This document shows, piece by piece, positions 57,501-64,000 of a DNA stretch of 64,000 nucleotides (position 1 is the first letter of the stretch; every line of letters begins with the position of its first letter). Origin of the DNA: Pseudomonas eucalypticola (GTDB lineage Bacteria > Pseudomonadota > Gammaproteobacteria > Pseudomonadales > Pseudomonadaceae); contig NZ_CP056030.1 in NCBI RefSeq assembly GCF_013374995.1, forward strand, positions 4,806,501 through 4,870,500, read 5' to 3'. A program made the translations under genes and the position numbers. Under the pieces are notes generated by a model that worked only from the letters and a program-made list of their open reading frames with translations, made no database searches and was not told the DNA's origin.

Positions 57501-60500
57501 TGCTGCTACCGGCCTTGACCCCCACGACACCCCCGAAGCCATCGGCGCCCGAGGCATCGTTGGACAGTACATTGCCGGTCAGCAGCGTCTGGCCTTCGGT
57601 CAGCGACTCGGTATCGGCTACCGCCTTGGGTACGTCGTCGACGATGGTGGCGGTCAGTTGGCTGGTGGCGGTGCTGCCGTCGGTATCAGTGGCCACCACG
57701 GCGAAGGTTTCGCTGATGCTGTTGGCGCCCTGCACGTCCGGGTGGGTGTCTGCATGGGTCAGGGTGTAGCTGTAGCTGACGACGCCGGTGGTGGGGTTGT
57801 AGCTGTTGATGGTCAGGGTACCCAACTGGGTGACCACACTCACCGGCGAGCTGATGCCCACGCCATTGGTGACCACGGCGACGCCGCCCACGGTCAACGT
57901 CTGCAGGCCATCGGGGGCGCTGACGGTGAACTGGCCGTTCTGCACCAGAGCCGCGGCGTTGGGAGCGCTGCCGTCGGCCAGGTTGGCTTCGTTGACCGTG
58001 GTCGACAGGCCACCAGCTTCGGGCGCGGTGATGGTGACCTGATCGTTGATGTTGGCGATGTTGAGGGTCAGCACGGCGGTGCTGGTGTCGCCGTCGGCAT
58101 CGCTGAGGGTGTAGGTGAACGTCTCGGTGCCGGTGCCACCGCCGTGCAGGTCATGGAACGCCTGGCCGGCCGCGTTGAGGGTATAGGTGTAACTGCCGTC
58201 GGCCGCCAGCACCAGGGTGCCGTAGGTGCCGGTGTAGGTACCGGCAGTGATCGGGCCGCTGGTAGAGGTCACCGCGATGCGGTCAGCGCCCTGTACGTCG
58301 TTGGTCAGGACGTTGCCAGTCAATACCAGGTTCTGCTCGGTGGCCGCGGTAGTCGGGTTGTCGACGATGGCCTGGGGCACGTCGTCCACCACGGTCGCGG
58401 TGAGCTGGCTGGTGGCGGTACTGCCGTCGGTATCGGTGGCCACCACGGCGAAGGTTTCGCTAATGCCGTTGGCACCTTGCACATCGGGGTGGGTGTCGGC
58501 GTGGGTCAGGGTGTAGCTGTAGCTGACGACGCCCGTAGTGGGGTTGTAGCTGTTGATGGTCAGGGTGCCCAGCTGGGTGACCACACTCACCGGCGAGCTG
58601 ATGCCCACGCCATTGGTGACCACGGCGACGCCGCCCACGGTCAACGTCTGCAGGCCATCGGGGGCGCTGACGGTGAACTGGCCGTTCTGCACCAGAGCCG
58701 CGGCATTGGGAGCGCTGCCGTCGGCCAGGTTGGCTTCGTTGACCGTGGTCGACAGGCCACCTGCTTCGGGCGCGGTGATGGTGACCTGATCGTTGATGTT
58801 GGCGATGTTGAGGGTCAGCACGGCGGTGCTGGTGTCGCCGTCGGCATCGCTGAGGGTGTAGGTGAACGTCTCGGTGCCGGTGCCACCGCCGTGCAGGTCA
58901 TGGAACGCCTGGCCGGCCGCGTTGAGGGTATAGGTGTAACTGCCGTCGGCCGCCAGCACCAGGGTGCCGTAGGTGCCGGTGTAGGTACCGGCAGTGATCG
59001 GGCCGCTGGTAGAGGTCACCGCGATGCGGTCAGCGCCCTGTACGTCGTTGGTCAGGACGTTGCCAGTCAATACCAGGTTCTGCTCGGTGGCCGCGGTAGT
59101 CGGGTTGTCGACGATGGCCTGGGGCACGTCGTCCACCACGGTCGCGGTGAGCTGGCTCGTGGCGCTACTGCCGTCGGTATCGGTGGCCACCACGGCGAAG
59201 GTTTCGCTAATGCCGTTGGCACCTTGCACATCGGGGTGGGTGTCGGCGTGGGTCAGGGTGTAGCTGTAGCTGACGACGCCCGTAGTGGGGTTGTAGCTGT
59301 TGATGGTCAGGGTGCCCAGCTGGGTGACCACACTCACCGGCGAGCTGATGCCCACGCCATTGGTGACCACGGCGACGCCGCCCACGGTCAACGTCTGCAG
59401 GCCATCGGGGGCGCTGACGGTGAACTGGCCGTTCTGCACCAGAGCCGCGGCATTGGGAGCGCTGCCGTCGGCCAGGTTGGCTTCGTTGACCGTGGTCGAC
59501 AGGCCACCTGCTTCGGGCGCGGTGATGGTGACCTGATCGTTGATGTTGGCGATGTTGAGGGTCAGCACGGCGGTGCTGGTGTCGCCGTCGGCATCGCTGA
59601 GGGTGTAGGTGAAACTGTCGGTGCCGGTACCGCCACCGTGCAGGTCATTGAATGCCTGGCCGGCCGCATTGAGGGTGTAGGTGTAACTGCCGTCGGCCGC
59701 CAGCACCAGGGTGCCGTAGGTGCCGGTGTAGGTACCGGCAGTGATCGGGCCGCTGGTGGCGGTGATCGAGATGCGGTCGGCGCCCTGGATGTCATTGGTC
59801 AGGACGTTGCCGGTGAGTACAAGGTTCTGTTCGGTGGCAGGGGTGGTGGGGTTGTCGTTGATGGCCTGGGGCACATCGTCGACCACACTGACCACCACCG
59901 AGCCGCTGCTGCTGGAACCGTTGCTGTCGGTGGCGGTGACCGGCAGGTTCTCGGTGACGGTGTTGGCGCCACCACCGCTGGACTGGTTGTCGGGGCCGGT
60001 GAGCGTGTAGCTGTAGCTGACCTGGCCCGTTGTGGGGTTGTAGCCGGTGATGGTCAGGGTATTGCCCAAACCCGTGGTGATGGACTGGCCAACACCCACC
60101 ACCACGCCGTTGTTGACCACGGTGATGCCGCCGACGCTCAGGCTGCTGAGCCCATCGGGCGCCGACACGGTGAAGCTGTTGGCCTGGGTCAGGGCGCTGG
60201 CCAGCGGGCTGGAGCCATCGACCAGGTTGGCCTCGTTGACGCTGACGCCAGCGCCGTCACCGGTCAACCCGGTGAGCGTCACAGGGTTGTCCACCAGCAC
60301 CACGGCGGCATTGGTGTTGGTCAGCGCCGCGACCTGGGGAACGGTGAACTCCGGGACGCCGTTGAACCCTGCAGTGGGGAAACCTACTACCGGGTCGATC
60401 GAACCACCGGTTTCAGTCAGCAGCACAAAACTGTGACCGCCGCCCGCTTCGCCGCCCTGGGCTGGCGTGCCAGCGGCGGCTGGGCCAGCCGCGGTGGCTT

Positions 60501-60837
60501 CAGCCGCCTGGGTGGGGTCGGCGCCCGCCGCGATGGCTTGCTGGATTTTCTGCACGTCCGTCAGCTCAGCCTGGCTAGGCGCGGTGACTTCCTGGGTCGC
60601 CACATGGGGCGCCGTGTCACCCAGCATGTTCTGGTTGAGGGTGACTTCACTGTCACGTCCCAGGGTCAGCTCCTTGCCGTTCTGCAAGTGCACTGCCACC
60701 GCGCCATCAGCGCCGGTGTCCAGCTGTTCGCCGGCGAACAACCGGTCCCCCTGGTGCACCTGGCGGCGGCTGCCGTCGGTGCCAATCGCGAAAACCTGTC
60801 CGATTACCTGACTGACTACACCAATCAACGTGGCCAT
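51580..60837 (-). CDS. lapA: LapA-type giant retention-module / VWA / RTX adhesin
   Basis: A 3085-residue type I secreted adhesin. Residues 1-~135 are the retention module (ATLIGVVSQVIGQVFAIG) ending in a TAAG LapG cleavage site at about 115-118 (AEATAAGPAAAGT). About residues 280-1080 carry ~249-residue repeats; about 1180-2010 carry ~240-residue repeats. Both are VCBS/Ig-like with conserved DADGD and ADGSYTYT segments. A von Willebrand A domain with a MIDAS (IDVSGSMDD) begins near residue 2280. RTX nonapeptides (GGKGNDTFDGG, GGGGNDTLIGG) near 2850-2980 precede the type I C-terminal signal. Smaller than P. putida LapA (over 8000 residues), so a MapA-like paralogue is possible. The ATG at 60837 starts MATLIGVVSQ. 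Confidence 0.9.
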   Translation of the reverse strand: MATLIGVVSQVIGQVFAIGTDGSRRQVHQGDRLFAGEQLDTGADGAVAVHLQNGKELTLGRDSEVTLNQNMLGDTAPHVATQEVTAPSQAELTDVQKIQQAIAAGADPTQAAEATAAGPAAAGTPAQGGEAGGGHSFVLLTETGGSIDPVVGFPTAGFNGVPEFTVPQVAALTNTNAAVVLVDNPVTLTGLTGDGAGVSVNEANLVDGSSPLASALTQANSFTVSAPDGLSSLSVGGITVVNNGVVVGVGQSITTGLGNTLTITGYNPTTGQVSYSYTLTGPDNQSSGGGANTVTENLPVTATDSNGSSSSGSVVVSVVDDVPQAINDNPTTPATEQNLVLTGNVLTNDIQGADRISITATSGPITAGTYTGTYGTLVLAADGSYTYTLNAAGQAFNDLHGGGTGTDSFTYTLSDADGDTSTAVLTLNIANINDQVTITAPEAGGLSTTVNEANLADGSAPNAAALVQNGQFTVSAPDGLQTLTVGGVAVVTNGVGISSPVSVVTQLGTLTINSYNPTTGVVSYSYTLTHADTHPDVQGANGISETFAVVATDTDGSSATSQLTATVVDDVPQAIVDNPTTAATEQNLVLTGNVLTNDVQGADRIAVTSTSGPITAGTYTGTYGTLVLAADGSYTYTLNAAGQAFHDLHGGGTGTETFTYTLSDADGDTSTAVLTLNIANINDQVTITAPEAGGLSTTVNEANLADGSAPNAAALVQNGQFTVSAPDGLQTLTVGGVAVVTNGVGISSPVSVVTQLGTLTINSYNPTTGVVSYSYTLTHADTHPDVQGANGISETFAVVATDTDGSTATSQLTATVVDDVPQAIVDNPTTAATEQNLVLTGNVLTNDVQGADRIAVTSTSGPITAGTYTGTYGTLVLAADGSYTYTLNAAGQAFHDLHGGGTGTETFTYTLSDADGDTSTAVLTLNIANINDQVTITAPEAGGLSTTVNEANLADGSAPNAAALVQNGQFTVSAPDGLQTLTVGGVAVVTNGVGISSPVSVVTQLGTLTINSYNPTTGVVSYSYTLTHADTHPDVQGANSISETFAVVATDTDGSTATSQLTATIVDDVPKAVADTESLTEGQTLLTGNVLSNDASGADGFGGVVGVKAGSSTSTVTTGVGVAIAGDYGVLTIAADGSTTYHANPNVANNGSVTDVFTYSVADKDGDISTTTLTITITDAGLKATNVDDVTVFEAALPTGSHPDSPLESGSGTVVGYVTGGVGALTYSLAGADSNGNVSSQYGTLHLNADGTYTYTLNTAPQVPGLGTLDTFTLVTTDSVGNQVESQVTIKIVDDQPVAVPDFAKLAEGQTAQGNVLNNDVSGADGFAGVIGVKAGADITKTVTTGVGTVIQGLYGELVIGADGTSVYHANANSVGAKGGLDIFTYSVMDKDGDVSTTTLTIKVDDSHLKATNVDGVTVFEAALDKTQDGKDLAPGNTTGSHPDWTSETASGTVAGSVSGGVGALTYSVYGSDTNGDTVGKYGVIHLNADGSYTYTLTSAPQVVGLGTTETFTLVTTDSVGNHVASQLTIKIVDDHPVAVPDFAKLAEGQTAQGNVLNNDVSGADGFAGVIGVKAGADITKTVTTGVGTVIQGLYGELVIGADGTSVYHANANSVGAKGGLDIFTYSVMDKDGDVSTTTLTIKVDDSHLKATNVDGVTVFEAALDKTQDGNDLAPGNTTGSHPDWTSETASGTVAGSVSGGVGALTYSVYGSDTNGDTVGKYGVIHLNADGSYTYTLTSAPQVVGLGTTETFTLVTTDSVGNHVASQLTIKIVDDHPVAVPDFAKLAEGQTAQGNVLNNDVSGADGFAGVIGVKAGADITKTVTTGVGTVIQGLYGELVIGADGTSVYHANANSVGAKGGLDIFTYSVMDKDGDVSTTTLTIKVDDSHLKATNVDGVTVFEAALDKTQDGKDLAPGNTTGSHPDWTQETASGTVAGSVSGGVGALNYSLYGSDSSGDMSGKYGVIHMNADGSYTYTLTSAPTVYGLGTTETFAVVTTDSVGNHVASTLTIKIVDDQPQAYADGASIVEGQTVRGNVLANDVSGADGFFGVVGVKAGGDTSAPVIGGTNTVVQGLYGFLVITADGSSLYHANANAAAQGAVTDTFTYSVADKDGDISTTTVTIDIGSSGLHLEPGNGPALTVAEAALDLNQDGKDLAPGTVVGSDPDSTAETASGSLVGSVSGGVGTITYSIDGAQDGLVHTQYGVIQLNADGSYTYTLTSAPKTDPAANNGNDYTTDSVTYRATDSQGNTITNQLVIAITDDVPQAGAIDRVAIAPEVNSNVLLVIDVSGSMDDPSGVGNLSRLDLAKQAIGKLLDQYDGMGDVKVQIVTFSNGVTIPSNVWVDVATAKAYIATLQANGGTNYDYALSGAETAFSANGKLVGGQNVAYFFSDGDPTLSSTHPTSGGSQSGSQTNPNLGDGIDTTEEKAWTDFLSANDIKAYAIGLGTGVDSQYLNPIAYDGTTGTNTNANVVTDLNNLSGVLSSTVQSVALAGSLLTNGTFGADGGFIKSITVDGVTYTYDPKANNGEGGMTASSTSGHGTFDTSTNSISVATSHGATVVVDMDTGAYTYTAASSGGASTFTDKVTFVLADNDGDTSNPADLSVTVTPNSPPVAVADHVITNVLSSTILVPSEALTANDTDANGDPLTVVNTGFDTGWAPKGADFTAATVQTLQFNGVSNTSSNQVLTINRSDFNISTSNMTALLVVSGFLGTLGINNSANASDTLTVHLKAGESLNLSDTSNSHLNMTWQLGNGATTTLGDGGVLTATTEGDYTIHISHAANHTGQTAYTLDMSINYAGAANYTPDLPATYTVSDTHGGSDTAAATITYQDGYTLTGTAGDDILISNDSGSTLLGLAGNDFMIGGKGNDTFDGGAGVNTVSYHAAKGPVTVDLSITTAQDTVSAGQDTLNNIQNLIGSDYGDHLTGNAQANVITGGVGNDVINGGGGNDTLIGGLGDNTLTGGDGADTFKYLAGNSGHDTITDFTVGTDKLDLSQLLQGDGATASTLDDYLHFKVTGSGSGLVSSIDVSTTAGGAATQTIDLQGVNLASHYGVTPGSGGTVSSHDTATIISGMLGDHSLKVDVA
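55080..56960. repeat. Near-identical 720-bp tandem repeats inside the adhesin gene
   Basis: Blocks with the same text recur at 55201, 55921 and 56641, exactly 720 bp (240 codons) apart, in phase with the coding frame. Copies differ at scattered single bases (for example CCACCC/CCGCCC and AGGTCCTT/AGGTCGTT). Flanking partial homologues continue on both sides. Such conservation implies recent amplification or gene conversion. Confidence 0.95.
57640..59860. repeat. Near-identical 747-bp tandem repeats inside the adhesin gene
   Basis: Three copies start near 57640, 58387 and 59134, spaced 747 bp (249 codons), in frame. The text is almost identical, with a diverged fourth copy toward 60300. Assembly collapse or expansion is a real risk in this region. 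Confidence 0.95.
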
Positions 60838-61391
60838 GTGCACTCCTCATCTGCCGCTGGGGCATGGGGTTTTGCAGAAAAAGTGCTATCGGCTTCGCGC
60901 AGCGGTGTGGCTGATGGCTCTGCGGACACTGGATCGACGCATGCGTTCACGCCCTACCTACCCCTGGAACATCGCCAACCCAACCACCCAAAACCTGAAG
61001 AAAATCAGGGACATCCGGAATGACGGCGTACCAGTGAAGCAACAAGAGGGGTTCAGGCACTGCGAGTGACATTTTTTTGTCGCCAAATTCCCTCTGGTTT
61101 CCTCCCTTCGCTACTTCCTTGCTCTATGCTGCAAAATTTTGTTGAACTTTTCTTTGACGCCCGAAAAACGTTGGTTTATCTGGCATGTACGAGCTGCCTG
61201 GGGTGAACAATGTCTCGATTTCGACACGCTGCATAAGTTTTTATTGGAATAACACTTATGCAAAAAGGTTCTTAGATTTTGCTAAGGATGTTCTTAGCTC
61301 TCATGTTACAAGCCTGAAACGGTTTAAGTTCTTTTTTTCGCCATTTTTTTGGCGATTGCTGCGACACTTAGAGACTCCAGGGAGAACCACA
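60838..61391. promoter_or_regulatory. Divergent promoter region between adhesin gene and lapE
   Basis: A 554-bp region, AT-rich from about 61070 to 61370. It contains an inverted repeat TGCATAAGT...ACTTATGCA (61230-61262) and a small hairpin TCGCCA/TGGCGA around a T-run at 61338-61355, 37 bp before the lapE ATG. Regulation by FleQ and c-di-GMP is known for lap genes in related species, but no FleQ box was verified here. An upstream extension of the lapE frame covers part of this stretch but reads like non-coding text. lapE has GGGAGAA ahead of its ATG. Confidence 0.55.
61230..61262. promoter_or_regulatory. 9-bp inverted repeat in adhesin/lapE intergenic region
   Basis: TGCATAAGT (61230-61238) and ACTTATGCA (61254-61262) are exact reverse complements with a 15-bp AT-rich spacer. 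The half-site size and spacing fit a dimeric regulator or an mRNA hairpin. Inference only. Confidence 0.55.
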
Positions 61392-62747
61392 ATGCGCACT
61401 CGCACCCCCATCTGCAGCGCTGTCCTGATGGCACTGGCCTGCGCCCAGGCCCACGGCATGACGCTGACAGATGCGATTCAGAGCACCATCAACTACCACC
61501 CCGAGGTGCAGTCGAATCTGAACAATCGCCTGTCGGCAGATGAGGATGAGAAAGTCGCGCGCGGCGGGTACTACCCCACCGTCGACCTGGTGGCCGCCTA
61601 CGGCCGCGCCCGCACGGACAACCCCACCACCCGGGCCATCGAGGGCAATAACGCCGAGACCCTGAACTACACCCAGTCGGAGCTGCGCCTGCGGCAGATG
61701 CTGTTCGATGGTTTCAACACCCCCAACGAAGTGGCGCGCACCCAGCAAGTGGTCAACTCACGCGCGTACTACCTGCGCGGCACCGCTGAAACCCAGGCCC
61801 TGCGCGCCGTCGAGGTGTACCTGAACGTACTCAAGGCCCGTGAGCTGGTGGACCTGGCCAAAAACAACCTGCAGGCGCACCTGCGTGTCAACGACCAGAT
61901 CGGCCTGCGCAGCGAGCGCGGGGTGGGCAGCACGGCGGACGTCGACCAGTCCCGCGCCCGTCGCGCCCTGGCGGAGAACAACCTGAACACTGCGCAGGTC
62001 AACCTTTCCGATGCCGAGGCCAACTTCTTCAGCACCGTGGGGCGCATGCCCGATGAACTGGAAGCGCCGCCCAGTATCCGTGGCGAAGTCCCCACCGACC
62101 TGGTGGCAGCGCGCCAGGCCATGCTCACCAACAACCCGTACCTCAAGTCCGCCCAGGCCGACGTGCAGGCCGCCGAAAGCCAGTACGAGGTGGCCAAGTC
62201 GCCCTTCTACCCGCGCTTCGACGCCGAGTTGGCGGTGGATGCCAACAACAACATTTCCGGCGAACAGGGCCGCGACAACGAATGGCGCGCCGGCGTGGTG
62301 ATGAACTACAACCTGTTCAAGGGCGGCAGCGACAAGGCTCGCCTGCAGTCCGACGCGCACAAGATCAACCAGGCCATGGACATCCGCAACAATGCGCTGC
62401 GCATGCTCAACGAGAACCTCTCGCTGGCCTGGAACGCCATGAACAACGCCCACACCCAGACCCCTTACGCCCGCGAATACGCCCAGACCACCACCAAGGT
62501 GCGCGCGGCCTACCAGGACCAGTTCGGCCTGGGCCAGCGTACCTTGCTTGACCTGCTGGACAGTGAAAACGAGCTGTACACCGCCAACAGCCGCTACACC
62601 GAAGTGCGCTACACCGAAGAGTTCTCCATGTACCGCGTGCTCGCGAACATGGGCGTGCTGCTGGAAAAGGAACGCGTGGTACTGCCCAACGAGGCCATCG
62701 CCCAAACGGAAGTGAAGAACGAAGCTCGCCTTCCGGAAATGAAGTGA
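61392..62747 (+). CDS. lapE: TolC-family outer membrane channel of the adhesin secretion system
   Basis: A 451-residue TolC-like protein with a signal peptide (RTRTPICSAVLMALACAQAHG). The remainder is helical and repeated, with GYYPTVDLVAAYGRA, RSERGVGSTADVDQSRARRA, and the second repeat equivalents YNLFKGGSDKARLQ and QDQFGLGQRTLLDLLDSENE, the hallmarks of a two-fold TolC protomer. It should form the outer membrane pore for the adhesin with the ABC and membrane fusion partners that follow. The ATG at 61392 has a good GGGAGAA; an apparent 69-codon upstream extension is not part of the protein. lapB begins 29 bp after the stop. Confidence 0.93.
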   Translation: MRTRTPICSAVLMALACAQAHGMTLTDAIQSTINYHPEVQSNLNNRLSADEDEKVARGGYYPTVDLVAAYGRARTDNPTTRAIEGNNAETLNYTQSELRLRQMLFDGFNTPNEVARTQQVVNSRAYYLRGTAETQALRAVEVYLNVLKARELVDLAKNNLQAHLRVNDQIGLRSERGVGSTADVDQSRARRALAENNLNTAQVNLSDAEANFFSTVGRMPDELEAPPSIRGEVPTDLVAARQAMLTNNPYLKSAQADVQAAESQYEVAKSPFYPRFDAELAVDANNNISGEQGRDNEWRAGVVMNYNLFKGGSDKARLQSDAHKINQAMDIRNNALRMLNENLSLAWNAMNNAHTQTPYAREYAQTTTKVRAAYQDQFGLGQRTLLDLLDSENELYTANSRYTEVRYTEEFSMYRVLANMGVLLEKERVVLPNEAIAQTEVKNEARLPEMK

Positions 62748-62776
62748 TCGCCTTTTGGCTCCTGGAGTACCGCACG

Positions 62777-64000
62777 TGACCAGCATGCAACCTGCGGGGC
62801 CGGCAACGGACCCGCGCCAGAGTTTTGATGACCCGCTGTTGGATGGTTTGCTGATCCTGTGCAAGCTGCACGGCTGCACGGTCAGCCGGGCCAGCCTCAG
62901 CGCCGGGCTACCGTTGGCGCAGCAGCGCATGAGCCTTGAACTGCTGCCCCGCGCCGCGGCCCGCGCCAGCCTGTCGGCGCGCCTGTTGCGCCGTGAGCTG
63001 CAAGCCATATCCGGGCTGAACCTACCGGTACTGCTGCTGCTTCGCGATGGTCGCTGCGCCGTGCTGCGACGTTGGGGTGACGACGGCCGCGCGCTGATCC
63101 TGCCGAGCGAAGCCGACGGTGGCGAACAGTGGGTAAGCCGCGAGGAGCTGGCCGCCGAATACAGTGGCCAAGCCTTGTTCGCCCGCCCGCGCCATGAACT
63201 CGAGGACCTGCGCCAGCCGCTGATGCCTCGGGTGCATGCATGGTTTCGCGACACCTTGAAACTCTCGCGCTGGCTGTACAGCGACGCCATCCTGGCCAGC
63301 CTGATGATCAACCTGCTGGGCCTGATGGTGCCGCTGTTCGTCATGCAGACCTACGACCGCGTAGTGCCCAACCAAGCCACCTCCACCCTGTGGGTGTTGG
63401 CCATCGGCCTGCTGGTGGGCACGCTGTTCGAGCTGGTGCTGCGGGTGCTGCGCGCGCACCTGCTGGACACTGCCGGCAAGAAGACCGACCTGATTCTGTC
63501 CGCCACGCTGTTCGAGCGCATCACCGGCATGGCCATGAAAGCCAAACCGGCAACCATCGGCGGCTTCGCCCAGAGCATTCACGACTTTCAGGGGCTGCGT
63601 GAATTCCTCACCGCAGTCACCCTGACCAGCGTCATCGACCTGCCTTTCGCCGTGCTGATGCTGGCGGTGATCGGCCTGCTGGGGGGTTGGCTGGTGCTGG
63701 TGCCCATCGTCGCCTTTCCGCTGACCATCGCCTTTGCCTTGCTGATCCAGGTGCGCCTGCGCGACACCGTGCAGAAGAGCCTGGCCCTGGGGGCCGAACG
63801 CCAGGCGTTGCTGATCGAAACCCTCAGCGGCCTGGAAAGCATCAAGGCCTGCAGCGCCGAAAGCGAACGCCAGTACATGTGGGAGTCCACCCACGGTGCC
63901 CTCACCCGCCTGGACAGCCACGCGCGCAACCTGTCAGCGCTGGCCACCAACGGCACACTGTTCATCCAGCAATTCGCCGGCATGGCGGTGATCGTCGCCG
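62777..64000 (+). CDS. lapB: Type I secretion ABC transporter (LapB-like), truncated by the window end
   Basis: Open frame of 408 codons from a GTG at 62777, 9 bases after GGAG, to the window edge. An ATG nine bases downstream is an alternative. The first ~150 residues are a C39-like domain without a catalytic Cys (LLILCKLHGCTVSRASL), as in RTX-adhesin ABC exporters, followed by the membrane domain (SDAILASLMINLLGLMVPLF, YDRVVPNQAT, ETLSGLESIKACSAES). The ATPase domain lies beyond the edge. Position behind lapE and opposite the adhesin gene supports the LapB assignment; a membrane fusion protein (LapC) would be expected next. Confidence 0.92.

Noticed and set aside
54448-61023. A 2191-codon open frame on the plus strand opposite the adhesin gene
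   Set aside because: It mirrors the repeats of the coding strand, has odd His/Val/Gly-rich composition, and is explained by GC-rich codon bias of the adhesin. The minus-strand protein has clear domains.

Overview
The window is a 64 kb, GC-rich piece of a Pseudomonas chromosome, most likely from the P. putida group. This rests on a fused tyrA-aroA gene, the serC-pheA-hisC-tyrA/aroA order beside gyrA, the N-acetylglutaminylglutamine amide (NAGGN) osmolyte operon, mupP next to ubiG, and a complete lap adhesin-control locus. Both window edges cut a gene: tyrA-aroA on the left and a type I secretion ABC transporter (lapB-like) on the right. No rRNA, tRNA or CRISPR was seen.

Layout. 1-7545 (minus strand): gyrA, then serC, pheA, hisC and tyrA-aroA, the last four closely packed or overlapping (serine, phenylalanine, tyrosine and shikimate end steps). 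7860-11026: an accessory island made of a 151-bp-period REP-like repeat array, an IS256-family element inserted into one repeat unit with an 8-bp target duplication, a REP-associated tyrosine transposase (RAYT), and a second array of the same repeat. 11040-16586: mtnA (minus) and mtaD (methylthioadenosine/SAH salvage), ubiG, mupP, an SDR and a TenA/PqqC-like protein. 16632-23712 (minus): a PAS-GGDEF-EAL protein, an ABC exporter, a DsbA-like protein, trhO, bolA and a DUF2059 protein. 23884-30518: fumC, a DUF6316 protein, a thiolase, a two-domain PPK2 and mnmC. 30633-34810: an ABC ATPase, an FtsX-type permease and a lipocalin-like lipoprotein.

34870-40699: an orphan LuxR-type regulator divergent from the three-gene NAGGN osmoprotectant operon. 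40700-42466: an unexplained region with interleaved inverted repeats, a DUF3077 gene, a second unrelated REP array (alternating 118/120-bp units) and its own RAYT. 42522-48541: a SelT/W/H-like protein, a FimV-like LysM protein, a MarR regulator, recQ and a UPF0149 protein.

48707-64000 is the biofilm adhesin system: lapG (periplasmic protease), lapD (c-di-GMP receptor that sequesters LapG), a 9.3-kb giant retention-module/VWA/RTX adhesin gene convergent with lapD, and the divergently transcribed lapE (TolC-like) and lapB (ABC) secretion genes. Together these encode making, exporting, holding and releasing a surface adhesin under c-di-GMP control. The most interesting non-coding structure is the pair of RAYT loci, each with its own private, locally amplified REP family, plus dispersed relatives of these repeats at gene ends across the window.
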